A stretch of 8,847 bases of DNA from Pseudomonadota bacterium. GTDB taxonomy: Bacteria; Pseudomonadota; Gammaproteobacteria; GCA-001735895. The stretch's first letter is position 1, and each line of letters begins with the position of its first letter. The notes beneath the pieces were generated by a model. It was given only the letters and a program-made list of their open reading frames with translations. It was not told the origin of the DNA and did not search any database. The stretch covers positions 1 through 8,847 of the forward strand of contig JACZQS010000075.1 in assembly GCA_022545625.1 (NCBI GenBank). Reading direction: 5' to 3'. Shown piece after piece: positions 1 to 5,952 of the stretch. The translations under genes were made by a program, and so were the position numbers.

Positions 1-707
1 AACTGGTCAACGACCTGCTGCATATAATCGAGTGAAAAGCTGCGGTAGGCTTGCGGGGTTAACACTCCACCCCAGGTATCAAAAATCATTACCGCCTGGG
101 CACCGGCTTCAATTTGTGCATTCAGATAGGCAGCAACCGATTGCGCGAGTGTATCCAGCAATCGATGCATGGCTGCCGGGCTTTCATACATCATGCCTTT
201 GACGTAGCGGTAGTCTTTAGAGCTACTGCCTTCGATCATATAAGTTGACAGGGTCCAGGGGCTGCCGCTGAAACCGATTAATGGCACTGCGCCATCGAGT
301 TCGGTTCGCACCAGGCTGACGGCATCGGTGACATAACGCAATTTTTCGGCTGGATCGGGTACGAACAGTTTATTGATATCCTTTTCGTTTCGGACCGGCC
401 TTTCGAATTTAGGCCCTTCACCCTCGCTAAAATACAAACCCAGGCCCATCGCATCAGGAATCGTCAAAATGTCGGAAAATAATATGGCCGCATCGAGATT
501 GAAACGGCGCAGTGGCTGGAGCGTGACCTCGCAAGCGAGGTCTTTATTCTTGCAAAGATCGAGGAAGCCGCCAGCAGCTTTACGAGTTTCGCGGTATTCG
601 GGCAGGTATCGCCCGGCCTGACGCATAATCCATACTGGGGTGGTATCGGTAGGTTGGCGCAACAGGGCCTTGATTAAGCGATCGTTCTTCAGGGGCGCAT
701 AACTCAT
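1..707 (-). CDS. hemE: Uroporphyrinogen decarboxylase, C-terminal part cut off by the window edge
   Basis: This cytosolic enzyme removes four carboxyl groups from uroporphyrinogen III to give coproporphyrinogen III, the branch step into protohaem synthesis. The visible 235 residues are about two thirds of the usual ~354 and follow E. coli HemE closely. The N-terminal signature MRQAGRYLPEY is at residues 28-38 (substrate-binding arginines 29 and 33). The catalytic aspartate is D79 in ILFSDILT, the active-site tyrosine Y156 in SPWTLSTYM, and AVMIFDTWGG lies near the end. The C-terminal histidine region lies outside the window. The ATG is 3 bp after the gltD stop, and a GGAAG ribosome site lies inside the end of gltD, so translational coupling is likely. 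It is the last visible gene of the rpsU-yqeY-gltD run. gltD-hemE adjacency is common in gammaproteobacteria, normally with gltB upstream. Confidence 0.97.
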   Translation of the reverse strand, partial: MSYAPLKNDRLIKALLRQPTDTTPVWIMRQAGRYLPEYRETRKAAGGFLDLCKNKDLACEVTLQPLRRFNLDAAILFSDILTIPDAMGLGLYFSEGEGPKFERPVRNEKDINKLFVPDPAEKLRYVTDAVSLVRTELDGAVPLIGFSGSPWTLSTYMIEGSSSKDYRYVKGMMYESPAAMHRLLDTLAQSVAAYLNAQIEAGAQAVMIFDTWGGVLTPQAYRSFSLDYMQQVVDQ

Positions 708-710
708 TAC

Positions 711-2120
711 CTATACTTCCAGGTAGTCCAGGATACCTTCCGCCGCTTTTCTGCCCTCGTAGATGGCGGTAACGACCAGGTCCGACCCACGCACCATGTC
801 GCCACCGGCAAATATTTTTTCATTCGATGTCTGAAACGGGTAGGGGCCCTGCTCGGGAGCGGTTACCTTGCCCGAATCATCGATGTCGATTTGAAACTCA
901 GAAAACCAGTCGGCTGGATCTGGGCGAAACCCAAATGCGATAATCACTGCATCGGCGGTGAGAATTTCCTCTGATCCCGGGATCACCTCGGGCCTGCGGC
1001 GACCCTGTTCATCGGCTTCTCCCAACTTTGTCGATACCAGCTTGACCCCTTCGACCTTGCTGTCACCTACAATTTCGACCGGCTGGCGGTTAAATAAAAA
1101 CCGAATACCTTCCTCCTTGGAGTTAGTCACTTCACGCATCGAACCTGGCATGTTGGCTTCATCGCGCCGGTAGGCGCAGGTGACGCTCAGGGCCTGCTGT
1201 CGAATCGCGGTACGATTGCAATCCATTGCGGTATCACCACCGCCCAGGACGACAACGTTTTTGCCGGCCAGGTCGATAAACTCTGGCACGTCCGTGGTAT
1301 CAAAATCGATCTGGTGATGGATATTAGCAACCAGGTAGGGTAGTGCTTCGAATACGCCCGCCTTGTCTTCACCCGGAAATCCACCCTTCATATAGGTATA
1401 GGTACCCATGCCGAGGAATACCGCGTCATAGCCTGCGAGCAGTTGATCGAAGCCAATGTCTTTGCCAACTTCAATATTCAGGCGAAATTCTATGCCCATG
1501 TTTTCAAACATTGTTCGCCGCCGCGTGATGACCTCTTTTTCGAGTTTGAATGGCGGTATGCCAAAAGTGAGTAAACCACCAATCTCGGGATATCGGTCGT
1601 AGAGGACAGACTTCACACCGTTGCGGGCGAGTACATCGGCGCAGCCAATTCCAGCTGGACCGGCACCGATCACCGCTACTTTTTTTCCACTATCGACGAC
1701 AGCCGATAGGTCGGGCGACCAGCCCTGTGCGATCGCGGTATCGGTAATGTACTTTTCGACCGATCCAATGGTCACCGCTCCAAACCCGGTGTTCAGCGTG
1801 CAGGCACCTTCGCAGAGCCGGTCCTGCGGACAAATTCGGCCACAGACCTCGGGCAGGCTATTGGTTTTGTGGCACATTTCAACGGCTTCCATCAGGTTAC
1901 CTTCGGCGACCATTTTGAGCCAGTTGGGGATATAGTTGTGCACCGGGCATTTCCATTCACAGTAGGGGTTGCCACAATCGATACAGCGTTCGGACTGATT
2001 CGCGGCGTCCTGCTGGTTAAAATCGGTATATATTTCGGTGAAACCCTTTACCCGACTGAGCATCGGTTTTTTAGCCGGGTCGGAGCGTTGTACTTCCATG
2101 AACTGGAAAACGTTAGACAT
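711..2120 (-). CDS. gltD: Glutamate synthase (NADPH) small subunit
   Basis: GltD takes electrons from NADPH via FAD and passes them through 4Fe-4S clusters to the large subunit GltB, which makes glutamate from glutamine and 2-oxoglutarate (GOGAT cycle). The 469 residues match E. coli GltD (about 472) throughout. Two cysteine groups, C46/C49/C54/C58 and C93/C97/C103/C107, form the N-terminal iron-sulfur region, with CGNPYCEWKCPVHNYIPNW almost invariant. The FAD dinucleotide fold GAGPAG is at 152-157, the NADPH fold VLGGGDTAMD at 291-300, and the C-terminal FAD motif AGGD at 438-441. No truncation or frameshift is visible. No gltB lies upstream: the preceding gene is yqeY, 13 bp away, and no clear Shine-Dalgarno lies in that gap. 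A stand-alone GltD-like oxidoreductase paralogue is an alternative, but the E. coli-like sequence over the full length favours true GltD with gltB elsewhere. Confidence 0.95.
   Translation of the reverse strand: MSNVFQFMEVQRSDPAKKPMLSRVKGFTEIYTDFNQQDAANQSERCIDCGNPYCEWKCPVHNYIPNWLKMVAEGNLMEAVEMCHKTNSLPEVCGRICPQDRLCEGACTLNTGFGAVTIGSVEKYITDTAIAQGWSPDLSAVVDSGKKVAVIGAGPAGIGCADVLARNGVKSVLYDRYPEIGGLLTFGIPPFKLEKEVITRRRTMFENMGIEFRLNIEVGKDIGFDQLLAGYDAVFLGMGTYTYMKGGFPGEDKAGVFEALPYLVANIHHQIDFDTTDVPEFIDLAGKNVVVLGGGDTAMDCNRTAIRQQALSVTCAYRRDEANMPGSMREVTNSKEEGIRFLFNRQPVEIVGDSKVEGVKLVSTKLGEADEQGRRRPEVIPGSEEILTADAVIIAFGFRPDPADWFSEFQIDIDDSGKVTAPEQGPYPFQTSNEKIFAGGDMVRGSDLVVTAIYEGRKAAEGILDYLEV
716..720 (-). promoter_or_regulatory. 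Ribosome binding site of hemE inside the gltD 3' end
   Basis: Read on the minus strand, GGAAG lies 8 nt before the hemE ATG and is embedded in the last gltD codons. It supports the ATG at 707 as the hemE start and suggests coupling to gltD translation. Confidence 0.5.
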
Positions 2121-2133
2121 CAGAATTTTTGTG

Positions 2134-2592
2134 TCAGGCAGTGTCGAGCCTGGATTTTATCAGTTGGCTTACTTTTTTCATATCGGCGCGACCTTGCAGT
2201 TGAGGCTTGAGTAACCCCATTACCCTGCCCATGTCCTTAATAGAGGATGCATCGCTAGCCTGGATCGATTGCTCGACCAGGGTATTGATTTCGGCTTGCG
2301 AAAGTAGTTCGGGAAGATATTCCCTGATAGTTTGAAGTTCATACTCTTCGATGGCGATCAAATCGTCGCGCGAAGCACTGGAAAAATGTTCGATCGATTC
2401 CCGGCGCTGTTTTGTCATCCTGTCGAGTACAGCGGTAATACGGCTGTCGTCCAGCTCAATTCTTTCGTCGACTTCGATTTGGTTGATCGCGGCAAGCATC
2501 AGGCGAATCACTGAAAGTCTGGCCTTGTCGCCAGCTTTCATCGACGACTTCATATCAGACTGAAGTTTGAGTTTGAGCGTACTGGCGGGCAT
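2134..2592 (-). CDS. yqeY: YqeY family protein (GatB/YqeY domain)
   Basis: This small (152 residues), highly charged, mostly helical cytosolic protein belongs to the YqeY family, whose C-terminal domain is shared with the tRNA-binding tail of the GatB subunit of Asp/Glu-tRNA amidotransferase. Its exact role is not established. Family features visible here are an N-terminal helix with KxxxxxRLSVIRLMLAAI (to residue 36), QRRESIEHF at 62-70, YLPELLS at 92-98 and the C-terminal glycine-rich helix segment MGRVMGLLKPQLQGRAD at 121-137. It is 18 bp downstream of rpsU, the usual neighbour of yqeY in many proteobacteria, and 13 bp upstream of gltD. No purine-rich ribosome site is seen before the ATG. 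Family assignment is firm; function is not. Confidence 0.92.
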   Translation of the reverse strand: MPASTLKLKLQSDMKSSMKAGDKARLSVIRLMLAAINQIEVDERIELDDSRITAVLDRMTKQRRESIEHFSSASRDDLIAIEEYELQTIREYLPELLSQAEINTLVEQSIQASDASSIKDMGRVMGLLKPQLQGRADMKKVSQLIKSRLDTA

Positions 2593-2610
2593 TATCAGGT
2601 CGAAACAGCG

Positions 2611-2826
2611 CTAGTACAGGCGCCTTCTGGTACCGAAATCCTTGGAGATACGTTTGAAATTGCGTTTCACTGCGGCAGCCGATTTACGCTTGCGTACCGA
2701 GGTGGGTTTTTCGTAATGCTGTCGGCGGCGGGTCTCGGTAAGAACGCCGGCTTTTTCACAAGACCTTTTGAAGCGCCGCAGCGCGAAATCAAATGGCTCA
2801 TTGTCCTTTACTTTTACTGATGGCAT
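2611..2826 (-). CDS. rpsU: 30S ribosomal protein bS21
   Basis: bS21 binds the 30S platform near the 3' end of 16S rRNA and helps mRNA engagement during initiation. The 71 residues equal the E. coli length and match it along the chain: ENEPFDFALRRFKRSCEKAG in the first third (residues 9-28), HYEKPTSVRKRK in the middle, and a basic tail ending RRRLY. It heads the minus-strand operon and is divergent from tsaD across a 134-bp region, the classical arrangement in gammaproteobacteria. There, however, rpsU is usually followed by dnaG and rpoD, which are not present here. Two sigma70-like promoters lie upstream. Only a weak TGGA-like ribosome site precedes the ATG. Confidence 0.97.
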   Translation of the reverse strand: MPSVKVKDNEPFDFALRRFKRSCEKAGVLTETRRRQHYEKPTSVRKRKSAAAVKRNFKRISKDFGTRRRLY

Positions 2827-2864
2827 ATTAAAAATAGTCCAGGTTGTTGGGTTTCGGGTGCAAT

Positions 2865-2892
2865 ATTATACCGCGCCGCTTTTTGAGCCGAA
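2865..2892 (-). promoter_or_regulatory. Proximal sigma70-like promoter of rpsU
   Basis: A second perfect -10 TATAAT on the minus strand (2865-2870) sits 30 bp closer to rpsU. Its best -35, TTCGGC (2887-2892), is poor, with 16 bp spacing. The GC-rich stretch GCGGCGCGG just before the -10 would melt poorly. With the distal site it makes a tandem pair, as is common for ribosomal protein genes. It is weaker evidence than the distal site. Confidence 0.4.
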
Positions 2893-2894
2893 CA

Positions 2895-2922
2895 ATTATA
2901 AGGAGGCAAGATTAAATATCAA
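2895..2922 (-). promoter_or_regulatory. Distal sigma70-like promoter of the rpsU operon
   Basis: On the minus strand a -35 TTGATA (2917-2922) and a perfect -10 TATAAT (2895-2900) are separated by 16 bp. Transcription would start near 2889 and give a leader of roughly 60 nt before rpsU. The -35 has 5 of 6 consensus bases and the -10 has 6 of 6. It is the best promoter in the window. Confidence 0.65.
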
Positions 2923-2950
2923 TTGGCAAACGCACAAATTGTAGACATTT

Positions 2951-2955
2951 AGGGG
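2951..2955 (+). promoter_or_regulatory. Ribosome binding site of tsaD
   Basis: AGGGG lies 5 nt before the tsaD ATG and supports that start. No convincing plus-strand promoter was found for tsaD. A good -35 TTGGCA at 2923-2928 has only a poor -10 (CATTTA) at the right distance, and using it would leave almost no leader. Confidence 0.5.
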
Positions 2956-2960
2956 CACAA

Positions 2961-3980
2961 ATGAAGGTTTTAGGGCTAGAAAGCTCATGCGATGAGACCG
3001 GGATCGCATTATTCGATACCGATAGCGGTCAAATGTGGCAGCGACTGTATTCGCAGATCGAAAAGCACCGTGAATTCGGTGGTGTCGTGCCGGAACTTGC
3101 CTCGCGTGACCATGTGGTCAAGGCGGCCCTGTTGATACGGGAAATTTTAGATGAATTCGGGCCAGTCGAAGAGATTGATGCGATAGCCTATACCCGAGGT
3201 CCGGGGTTGATGGGGGCATTGATGGTAGGAGCCAGCCTGGCGCGCGGCCTCGGCTGGTCGTTGCAGGTACCGGTACTCGGCGTACACCATATGGAAGGCC
3301 ACTTGCTGGCCCCGATGTTAACCGACGATATCCCAGAATTTCCCTTTGTCGCCCTGCTGGTTTCGGGTGGGCACACGATGCTGGTCGAAGCTACGGCTCT
3401 CGGTAGTTATCGAATTCTGGGTGAAACGCTGGACGATGCGGTAGGCGAGGCTTTTGACAAGACGGCCAAATTACTGGGCTTGCCCTATCCTGGTGGCCCC
3501 GAGCTGGCAGCTCTGGCCGATCAAACTGCCGATTCCCGGTTTACCTTTCCCCGCCCTATGACCAATCGACCGGGGCTGGATTTTAGTTTTAGCGGGCTGA
3601 AGACTTATGCGCTGTATACCGTGCAGCAAAACAGCCCGCTAGACGAAACCACGCGCGCCGAAATCGCATTCGCCTTCCAACGGGCCGTGGTTGAAACCTT
3701 GCGTATCAAGTGTGATCGTGCATTGACCGAGACAGGTATTTCTCGACTCGTAGTAGCGGGTGGAGTGGGTGCCAATATGTGCCTGCGCCAGGTGTTGAGC
3801 AAATTAGCCAAGGACCGTGGGGGCAGGGTATATTATCCACCACCGGAATATTGTACCGATAACGGAGCGATGATTGCCTATGCCGGTGCGATGCGTTTGC
3901 TCGCCGGGCAACGTGACGAAGCCGTATTCGATGTGTTACCCAGGTGGTCGATAGAAGCGTTGCCAGAAGTGAGCGGTTAG
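2961..3980 (+). CDS. tsaD: tRNA N6-adenosine threonylcarbamoyltransferase
   Basis: TsaD, with TsaB and TsaE, transfers the threonylcarbamoyl group from threonylcarbamoyl-AMP (made by TsaC) to A37 of ANN-decoding tRNAs. The 339 residues are the normal length. The ASKHA-fold start reads LGLESSCDETG (4-14). Metal ligands are H110 and H114 in VHHMEGH, and D300 in CTDNGAMIAYAG. The nucleotide-binding SGGH is at 135-138, FSFSGLKT at 209-215 and VVAGGVGAN at 264-272. No odd residue is seen at these sites. It is divergent from rpsU, a widely conserved adjacency in gammaproteobacteria, and its TAG overlaps the TAA of the convergent plsY. Confidence 0.97.
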   Translation: MKVLGLESSCDETGIALFDTDSGQMWQRLYSQIEKHREFGGVVPELASRDHVVKAALLIREILDEFGPVEEIDAIAYTRGPGLMGALMVGASLARGLGWSLQVPVLGVHHMEGHLLAPMLTDDIPEFPFVALLVSGGHTMLVEATALGSYRILGETLDDAVGEAFDKTAKLLGLPYPGGPELAALADQTADSRFTFPRPMTNRPGLDFSFSGLKTYALYTVQQNSPLDETTRAEIAFAFQRAVVETLRIKCDRALTETGISRLVVAGGVGANMCLRQVLSKLAKDRGGRVYYPPPEYCTDNGAMIAYAGAMRLLAGQRDEAVFDVLPRWSIEALPEVSG

Positions 3981-4567
3981 GACTCGGTTCCTTTTAGCAG
4001 GCGCTGGATGTTGCTTTTATGACGCCATATCAGGATAGATGACATCAGTGCAAATACGCCTGTTATTGCCAAAGAGGCTTCCTGCCAGTAAATCAGGGCC
4101 GGCAGGGAAATAAATGAAACAATCGCAGCCAGTGAGGAAATCTTGAATACCCTGGCGAACAAAAGCCAGATTGCAATAGTAATCACACCGACCATCCACT
4201 GAAACCCGACACTTACCGCGATGGCTGTTGCTACTCCCTTGCCACCCTTGAAGCCAAAATAACTCGAGAAGCAATGTCCGAGGAAAGCGCAGAATCCCGC
4301 CAAGGCAACGATGAGGTGGTCATCGACCAGCCAGTGTGCGATTAATACCGGTATCAGACCCTTCAGGCAATCACCTGTAAGCGTAAAGAATGCTGCTTTC
4401 TTCCCGGCGATGCGCAGAACATTGGTGGCGCCGGGATTATTTGAGCCATCGGTTCGGGGATCGGCAAAGCCCATCAGTTTGCTCAGCAGAATCGCCGAAG
4501 ATAGCGAGCCAATCAGGTAGGCGAAAAGCAATAAGCCGATCATAGCGGTGGCCGAGGAGGTCATCAT
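3977..4567 (-). CDS. plsY: Acyl-phosphate glycerol-3-phosphate acyltransferase
   Basis: This inner-membrane enzyme uses acyl-phosphate (from PlsX) to acylate glycerol-3-phosphate and make lysophosphatidate, the first step of phospholipid synthesis. The 196 residues contain the hydrophobic segments expected for a five-helix protein and the three PlsY motifs: GSNNPGATNV at 41-50, KGLIPV at 69-74, and GH at 97-98 leading into FGFKGGKGVAT at 104-114. The tail RHKSNIQRL at 182-190 is also typical. The start is uncertain: two ATGs are adjacent (4567 and 4564), and another lies eight codons in (4543). None has a clear Shine-Dalgarno, but length against E. coli PlsY favours the first pair. It is convergent with tsaD, interlocking at the stop codons, and divergent from bioC. 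Confidence 0.95.
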   Translation of the reverse strand: MMTSSATAMIGLLLFAYLIGSLSSAILLSKLMGFADPRTDGSNNPGATNVLRIAGKKAAFFTLTGDCLKGLIPVLIAHWLVDDHLIVALAGFCAFLGHCFSSYFGFKGGKGVATAIAVSVGFQWMVGVITIAIWLLFARVFKISSLAAIVSFISLPALIYWQEASLAITGVFALMSSILIWRHKSNIQRLLKGTES

Positions 4568-4739
4568 GGTTTGCAGATGTGTTTCTTATACCGTCACCGC
4601 ACTCTATCAGATTAAAATGGGGTTGGCAGCAGCTAAAGAAATTATCGGGCTAAAGCCACCGGATAAGGTAAAATTGATAACCATCGCGGTGCCGATCTCG
4701 TCCGGATCAATTGATTTCGCTGATCTGGTGCCCTGCCAA

Positions 4740-4748
4740 TGGGATAAT
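4740..4748 (+). promoter_or_regulatory. Possible extended -10 promoter of bioC
   Basis: TGG followed by GATAAT (4743-4748) fits an extended -10 element. The -35 region at 17 bp spacing (CTGATC) is poor. Transcription would begin near 4755, about 43 nt before the proposed TTG start. This would exclude the longer upstream reading of bioC. Confidence 0.35.
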
Positions 4749-4785
4749 TGCGGATTTTGACCACCCTTTAAAACCGTGGAAATAT

Positions 4786-4789
4786 AAGG
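4786..4789 (+). promoter_or_regulatory. Ribosome binding site that sets the bioC TTG start
   Basis: AAGG lies 8 nt before TTG at 4798. No ATG or GTG in the bioC frame lies near the conserved N-terminal region, so this site decides the start. Confidence 0.45.
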
Positions 4790-4797
4790 TTTCATCG

Positions 4798-5607
4798 TTG
4801 GATTTACTCAACCTGCCTCGTCTGGATAAATTTTCGATCAAAAAATCATTTGATCGGGCAGCCAGGAGTTACGACCGTGCTGCTATTTTGCAGACCGAGG
4901 TGTTATCCCGGCTTTTGGCGAGGCTCGAATATATTCGTCATAATCCCGGGGCCGTGATCGATATTGGCTGTGGCACCGGCAAGGGAATTGCGGGACTACA
5001 AAAGAAATACCCGCGTAGCAAAATAGTCGGACTGGATCTGGCCTTCTCGATGCTGCAAGCAAGCAAAAAGCAGGTTGGTTTTCTGCGCCGGAAGCGCCTG
5101 GTGAATTCAGATATGGAAAATATGCCATTTGCCGATGGTAGTTTTGACCTGCTGTTTTCCAATCTCGCACTGGAATGGGTAAACGATATCGGCGCTACCT
5201 TTAAAGAGTTTTATCGAATTGGGCGACCAGGCAGTTTGCTGATGTTTGCAACTTTTGGGCCTGGAACACTCAAGGAGTTGCGCGAGAGCTGGTCCAGAAT
5301 AGACCAGATCCCGCATGTGCATCAGTTTATCGATATGCATGATATCGGCGATGCGATGATGGCGAGCGGATTTCAGCAGCCGGTGGTCGATGCGGAAATC
5401 ATACGTCTCGAGTATCAGGAATTTCGGCAGGTGTTCGACGACCTGAAAAACACAGGGGCGATTAACGCGGATAAAGGCCGTGGTCGCGGACTAATGACGC
5501 CGGCCAAACTCAAGCGGCTGGAAAGCTATTATCGACAGCTGGGCTACGAACAGGGAAAATTTATCGCCAGTTATGAAGTGCTGTACGGGCATGCCTGGTT
5601 ACCCTGA
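4798..5607 (+). CDS. bioC: Malonyl-ACP O-methyltransferase (biotin synthesis)
   Basis: BioC methylates the free carboxyl of malonyl-ACP using S-adenosylmethionine, disguising it so fatty acid synthesis can build the pimeloyl chain of biotin. With the TTG start it has 269 residues, close to known BioC proteins. It opens with LDKFSIKKSFDRAARSYD (9-26), the usual BioC N-terminal helix. The SAM-binding motif I is VIDIGCGTGKG at 53-63, with acidic D80 in GLD. MENMPFADGSFDLLFSNLAL (106-125) is the BioC form of motifs II-III. The second half (FGPGTLKELRESW, then DLKNTGA, then LMTPAKLKRLESYY) follows E. coli BioC and argues against a generic methyltransferase. No other bio gene adjoins it. It ends 5 bp from the convergent DUF2909 gene. 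The TTG start is inferred from AAGG spacing and family length. Confidence 0.88.
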   Translation: MDLLNLPRLDKFSIKKSFDRAARSYDRAAILQTEVLSRLLARLEYIRHNPGAVIDIGCGTGKGIAGLQKKYPRSKIVGLDLAFSMLQASKKQVGFLRRKRLVNSDMENMPFADGSFDLLFSNLALEWVNDIGATFKEFYRIGRPGSLLMFATFGPGTLKELRESWSRIDQIPHVHQFIDMHDIGDAMMASGFQQPVVDAEIIRLEYQEFRQVFDDLKNTGAINADKGRGRGLMTPAKLKRLESYYRQLGYEQGKFIASYEVLYGHAWLP

Positions 5608-5612
5608 CCTAG

Positions 5613-5828
5613 CTAGCCCGGTGGCATTAAGCCGTGGGGTTGGATCCAGCCCATCATAAATGAAATACCGAGCAGCACAAATAGTGCTATCGAGAGTACT
5701 ATTCGAATGGTCAGGAATTTTACGGTACGATTCGTTTCCCCGCGATCTTTGATCAGACTAAACATGCCGGCACCCAGGCTAATGAGAATCAGTGCTAACA
5801 GAATTAATATTATGATTTTGATGATCAT
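5613..5828 (-). CDS. Small twin-transmembrane protein, DUF2909 type
   Basis: From the ATG at 5828 the product has 71 residues: a hydrophobic helix at about 2-24, a short charged loop (KDRGETNRTVK, 27-37) and a second helix at about 38-61, ending in a proline-rich tail. This hairpin and its position divergent from a SURF1 gene match the DUF2909 'twin transmembrane protein' found in gammaproteobacterial cytochrome c oxidase clusters. Its function is unknown; a role in oxidase assembly is inferred from context only. An upstream in-frame ATG at 5903 would add 25 polar residues before the first helix, which is unlike the family, so the internal start is preferred. No clear ribosome site is seen for either start. 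Confidence 0.75.
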   Translation of the reverse strand: MIIKIIILILLALILISLGAGMFSLIKDRGETNRTVKFLTIRIVLSIALFVLLGISFMMGWIQPHGLMPPG

Positions 5829-5952
5829 TGCTAATGTGGAATAATATTTCTGTTTTAAAGTCTCTACCGGAGGTGTCGCAGTCGTGCCATGCCAGGCGGT
5901 CAAACTCGCAATTTTCTGAAGCTATTTTACTCGATCCGGGTATTCACGCGAT

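Larger units (their letters stand above)
4568..4797. other. Divergent spacer between plsY and bioC, no recognised gene
   Basis: In these 230 bp I find no recognisable gene. The bioC frame stays open back to about 4711, but its translation there has no family character. A 62-residue minus-strand frame (4607-4795) also matches nothing I know. The stretch holds a perfect 10-bp palindrome ATCAATTGAT (4706-4715), an extended -10 site for bioC (4740-4748), and a minus-strand TATAAG (4585-4590) that might serve plsY but lacks a good -35. Confidence 0.5.

Noticed and set aside
373..621. Plus-strand open frame of 82 codons
   Set aside because: It lies entirely inside hemE on the opposite strand and its translation shows no family character.
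2590..2640. Possible terminator hairpin between rpsU and yqeY (GGCGC paired with GCGCT, then TTT, minus strand)
   Set aside because: The stem is only five pairs with one G-T, the loop is eight bases and the T-run is three, which is too weak for an intrinsic terminator.
4548..4760. Plus-strand open frame running from the plsY start region towards bioC
   Set aside because: It overlaps plsY antisense, has no ribosome site, and the product (with a few cysteines) matches nothing I recognise.
4607..4795. Minus-strand 62-codon frame about 40 bp upstream of plsY
   Set aside because: It is on the right strand to be a small upstream gene, but I see no ribosome site, no domain and no repeated pattern. 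It is more likely chance in the spacer; conservation in relatives would overturn this.
4711..4797. Longer bioC start at TTG 4711
   Set aside because: The extra 29 residues are unlike BioC N-termini, the likely -10 lies inside them, and TTG 4798 has a properly spaced AAGG.
5829..5903. Longer DUF2909 start at 5903
   Set aside because: The 25 added residues are polar and would precede a membrane helix that normally begins the protein.
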